17,055 bases of DNA from Candidatus Tharpella sp. (GTDB taxonomy: Bacteria; Desulfobacterota; Anaeroferrophillalia; Anaeroferrophillales; Tharpellaceae). The translations under genes and the position numbers were made by a program. How positions within the stretch are numbered: the first letter of the stretch is position 1; each line of letters opens with the position of its first letter. The notes beneath the pieces were generated by a model that did no database searches, had not been told where the DNA came from, and saw nothing but the letters and a program-made list of their open reading frames with translations. This document shows positions 15,818 through 17,055 of the stretch, in pieces. The stretch is taken from positions 1 to 17,055 of the forward strand of contig JAGGTT010000008.1 of NCBI GenBank assembly GCA_021163565.1, read 5' to 3'.

Positions 15818-17055
15818 CCTGCCGCCCGCATTTATCTACATAATCGGAGCCCTGCTGATCCCGCTGGTTCGGATCCGCCGCCTGCAGCAGGCCCTGGCTC
15901 TGCTGATTCCGGTATTGGCCATGGTGACGATTATGCAGATGCCGCAGGGAACTTACTGGCAGATGCAATTCCTGGATTACGATCTCATCCTGGGCCGGGT
16001 CGACAAATTGAGTAAGCTTTTTGCCTATATATTTGTCATAATCTCCTTTTTCAGCATGATCTACGCTATCCATATCAAAGAGATCGGCCAGCACGTTGCC
16101 GCCTACCTCTATGTCGGCAGCACCCTGGGAGTCGTCTTTGCCGGCGATCTCTTCTCGCTATTTTTCTTCTGGGAGATCATGGCCGCATCCTCCGTATTTC
16201 TGATCTGGTACAACCGGACTGAAGCCTCACTTAAAGCCGGTTTCCGCTATGCCCTGGTTCACCTTTTTGGCGGCGCCATCCTTCTCGGGGGAATCGTCAT
16301 GCAGGTTTCAACCACCGGTTCAACCCTGTTTAACCCCTTTGACCTTAGCACTCTGGCCGCAAAATTCATTCTCTTCGGCTTCTTAATCAATGCCGCAGTA
16401 CCGCCTCTGCACGCCTGGCTCCCCGATGCTTATCCGGAAGGCACCATTACCGGCAGTGTCTTTATGACGGCCTTCACGACCAAGAGTGCGGTTTATGTAC
16501 TCGCCCGCTCGTTTGCCGGCACCGAAATTCTTATCTGGCTCGGGGCGATCATGGCCCTCTACGGCGTTTTTTACGCAGTCATTGAGAAAGATATCCGGCG
16601 GCTGTTATCCTACCACATCGTCAGCCAGGTCGGTTACATGGTCTGCGCTATCGGTATCGGCACCGAGATGGCCTTAAACGGCGCCAGTGCCCACGCATTC
16701 TGCCACATTCTCTATAAAGCGGTACTATTTATGGGTATGGGGGCGGTAATTCAGGCCACCGGCCGGCGCAATATCCTTGATCTTAAAGGCCGTTATCTCT
16801 ACCGTAAAATGCCGATCACCTTAGGACTCTATATGGTCGGAGCCTTCTCGATCTCGGCGGTACCGCTCTTTAACGGTTTTATCAGCAAAACCATTATTGT
16901 CGCCGCGGCCGGAGTAAGCGAGATGCCGCTTATTGAAATAATGCTTCATTTAGCCTCGGTCGGGACTTTCCTGAGTGTCGGCCTGAAACTTCCCTGGGGA
17001 GTCTGGTTCGGAAAACCGGACGGCAGTGAAGATGAGATTACTGATCTCAAAAAAA
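15810..17055 (+). CDS. Third MrpD-like antiporter subunit, 3' end cut by the window
   Basis: The frame runs open to the window edge, showing 415 residues; the family is usually ~480-500. It is a polytopic NuoL/M/N-MrpD family member. Glu122 lies in GDLFSLFFFWEIMAASS, the helix-7 block reads FLINAAVPPLHAWLPDAY (191-208), and Lys225 lies in TTKSAVYVLAR. Lys260 lies in VIEKDIRRLLSYHIVSQVGY, and His295 and Lys303 in AHAFCHILYKAVLF. Asn194 occupies the position that is Lys in the two upstream paralogues (Lys222 and Lys226); I believe Asn there is common in this subfamily, but could not check. The start overlaps the small membrane gene by 8 bases, so translation is probably coupled. Further antiporter or redox genes may follow beyond the window. 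Confidence 0.9.
   Translation, partial: MINLPPAFIYIIGALLIPLVRIRRLQQALALLIPVLAMVTIMQMPQGTYWQMQFLDYDLILGRVDKLSKLFAYIFVIISFFSMIYAIHIKEIGQHVAAYLYVGSTLGVVFAGDLFSLFFFWEIMAASSVFLIWYNRTEASLKAGFRYALVHLFGGAILLGGIVMQVSTTGSTLFNPFDLSTLAAKFILFGFLINAAVPPLHAWLPDAYPEGTITGSVFMTAFTTKSAVYVLARSFAGTEILIWLGAIMALYGVFYAVIEKDIRRLLSYHIVSQVGYMVCAIGIGTEMALNGASAHAFCHILYKAVLFMGMGAVIQATGRRNILDLKGRYLYRKMPITLGLYMVGAFSISAVPLFNGFISKTIIVAAAGVSEMPLIEIMLHLASVGTFLSVGLKLPWGVWFGKPDGSEDEITDLKK

Overview
The window carries two divergent bioenergetic gene blocks separated by a 388-bp control region. The gene order atpF'-atpF-atpH-atpA-atpG-atpD-atpC-glmU-glmS, a b/b' pair with an N-terminally extended b subunit, and the absence of the a and c subunits next to the F1 genes recall Desulfuromonas/Geobacter-type bacteria (Desulfobacterota, the former Deltaproteobacteria). 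That assignment is inference from synteny and general sequence character; no marker gene was searched.

Minus strand, read from 9266 down to 1: b' (atpF', GTG start), b (atpF), delta (atpH, TTG start), alpha (atpA), gamma (atpG), beta (atpD) and epsilon (atpC) of an F-type ATP synthase. An intrinsic terminator-like hairpin follows, then glmU and a 3'-truncated glmS, both serving UDP-GlcNAc synthesis. Two intercistronic hairpins sit just upstream of atpG and atpC.

Control region 9267-9654: a candidate minus-strand promoter for the atp operon, a perfect TTGACA -35 box facing the plus strand, and a 16-bp palindrome in the expected operator position for the plus-strand operon.

Plus strand, 9655 to the window end: an Mrp/MBH-type multisubunit cation/proton antiporter module. 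It starts with a single-ORF fusion of MrpE and MrpB. MrpF, MrpG, MbhD-like and MbhE-like proteins (the two halves of the MrpA C-terminus as separate genes) and MrpC follow with overlapping or nearly overlapping ends. A 139-bp palindromic MITE-like element flanked by a 6-bp direct repeat lies between mrpC and mrpD. Then come an MrpD protein, a second MrpD/NuoM-like protein, a 73-residue two-helix membrane protein of unknown function, and a third MrpD-like protein cut by the window edge. No full-length MrpA and no hydrogenase or NADH-oxidising subunits are present in the window.

Functionally, the antiporter module is expected to interconvert proton and sodium gradients across the same membrane in which the ATP synthase works, which makes the divergent arrangement biologically sensible. 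The ion specificity of the synthase cannot be judged, because the c subunit is not here. The most unusual parts are the MrpE-MrpB fusion, the three MrpD-like subunits with different sets of key lysines, the small conserved-looking membrane protein, and the palindromic element inside the operon.
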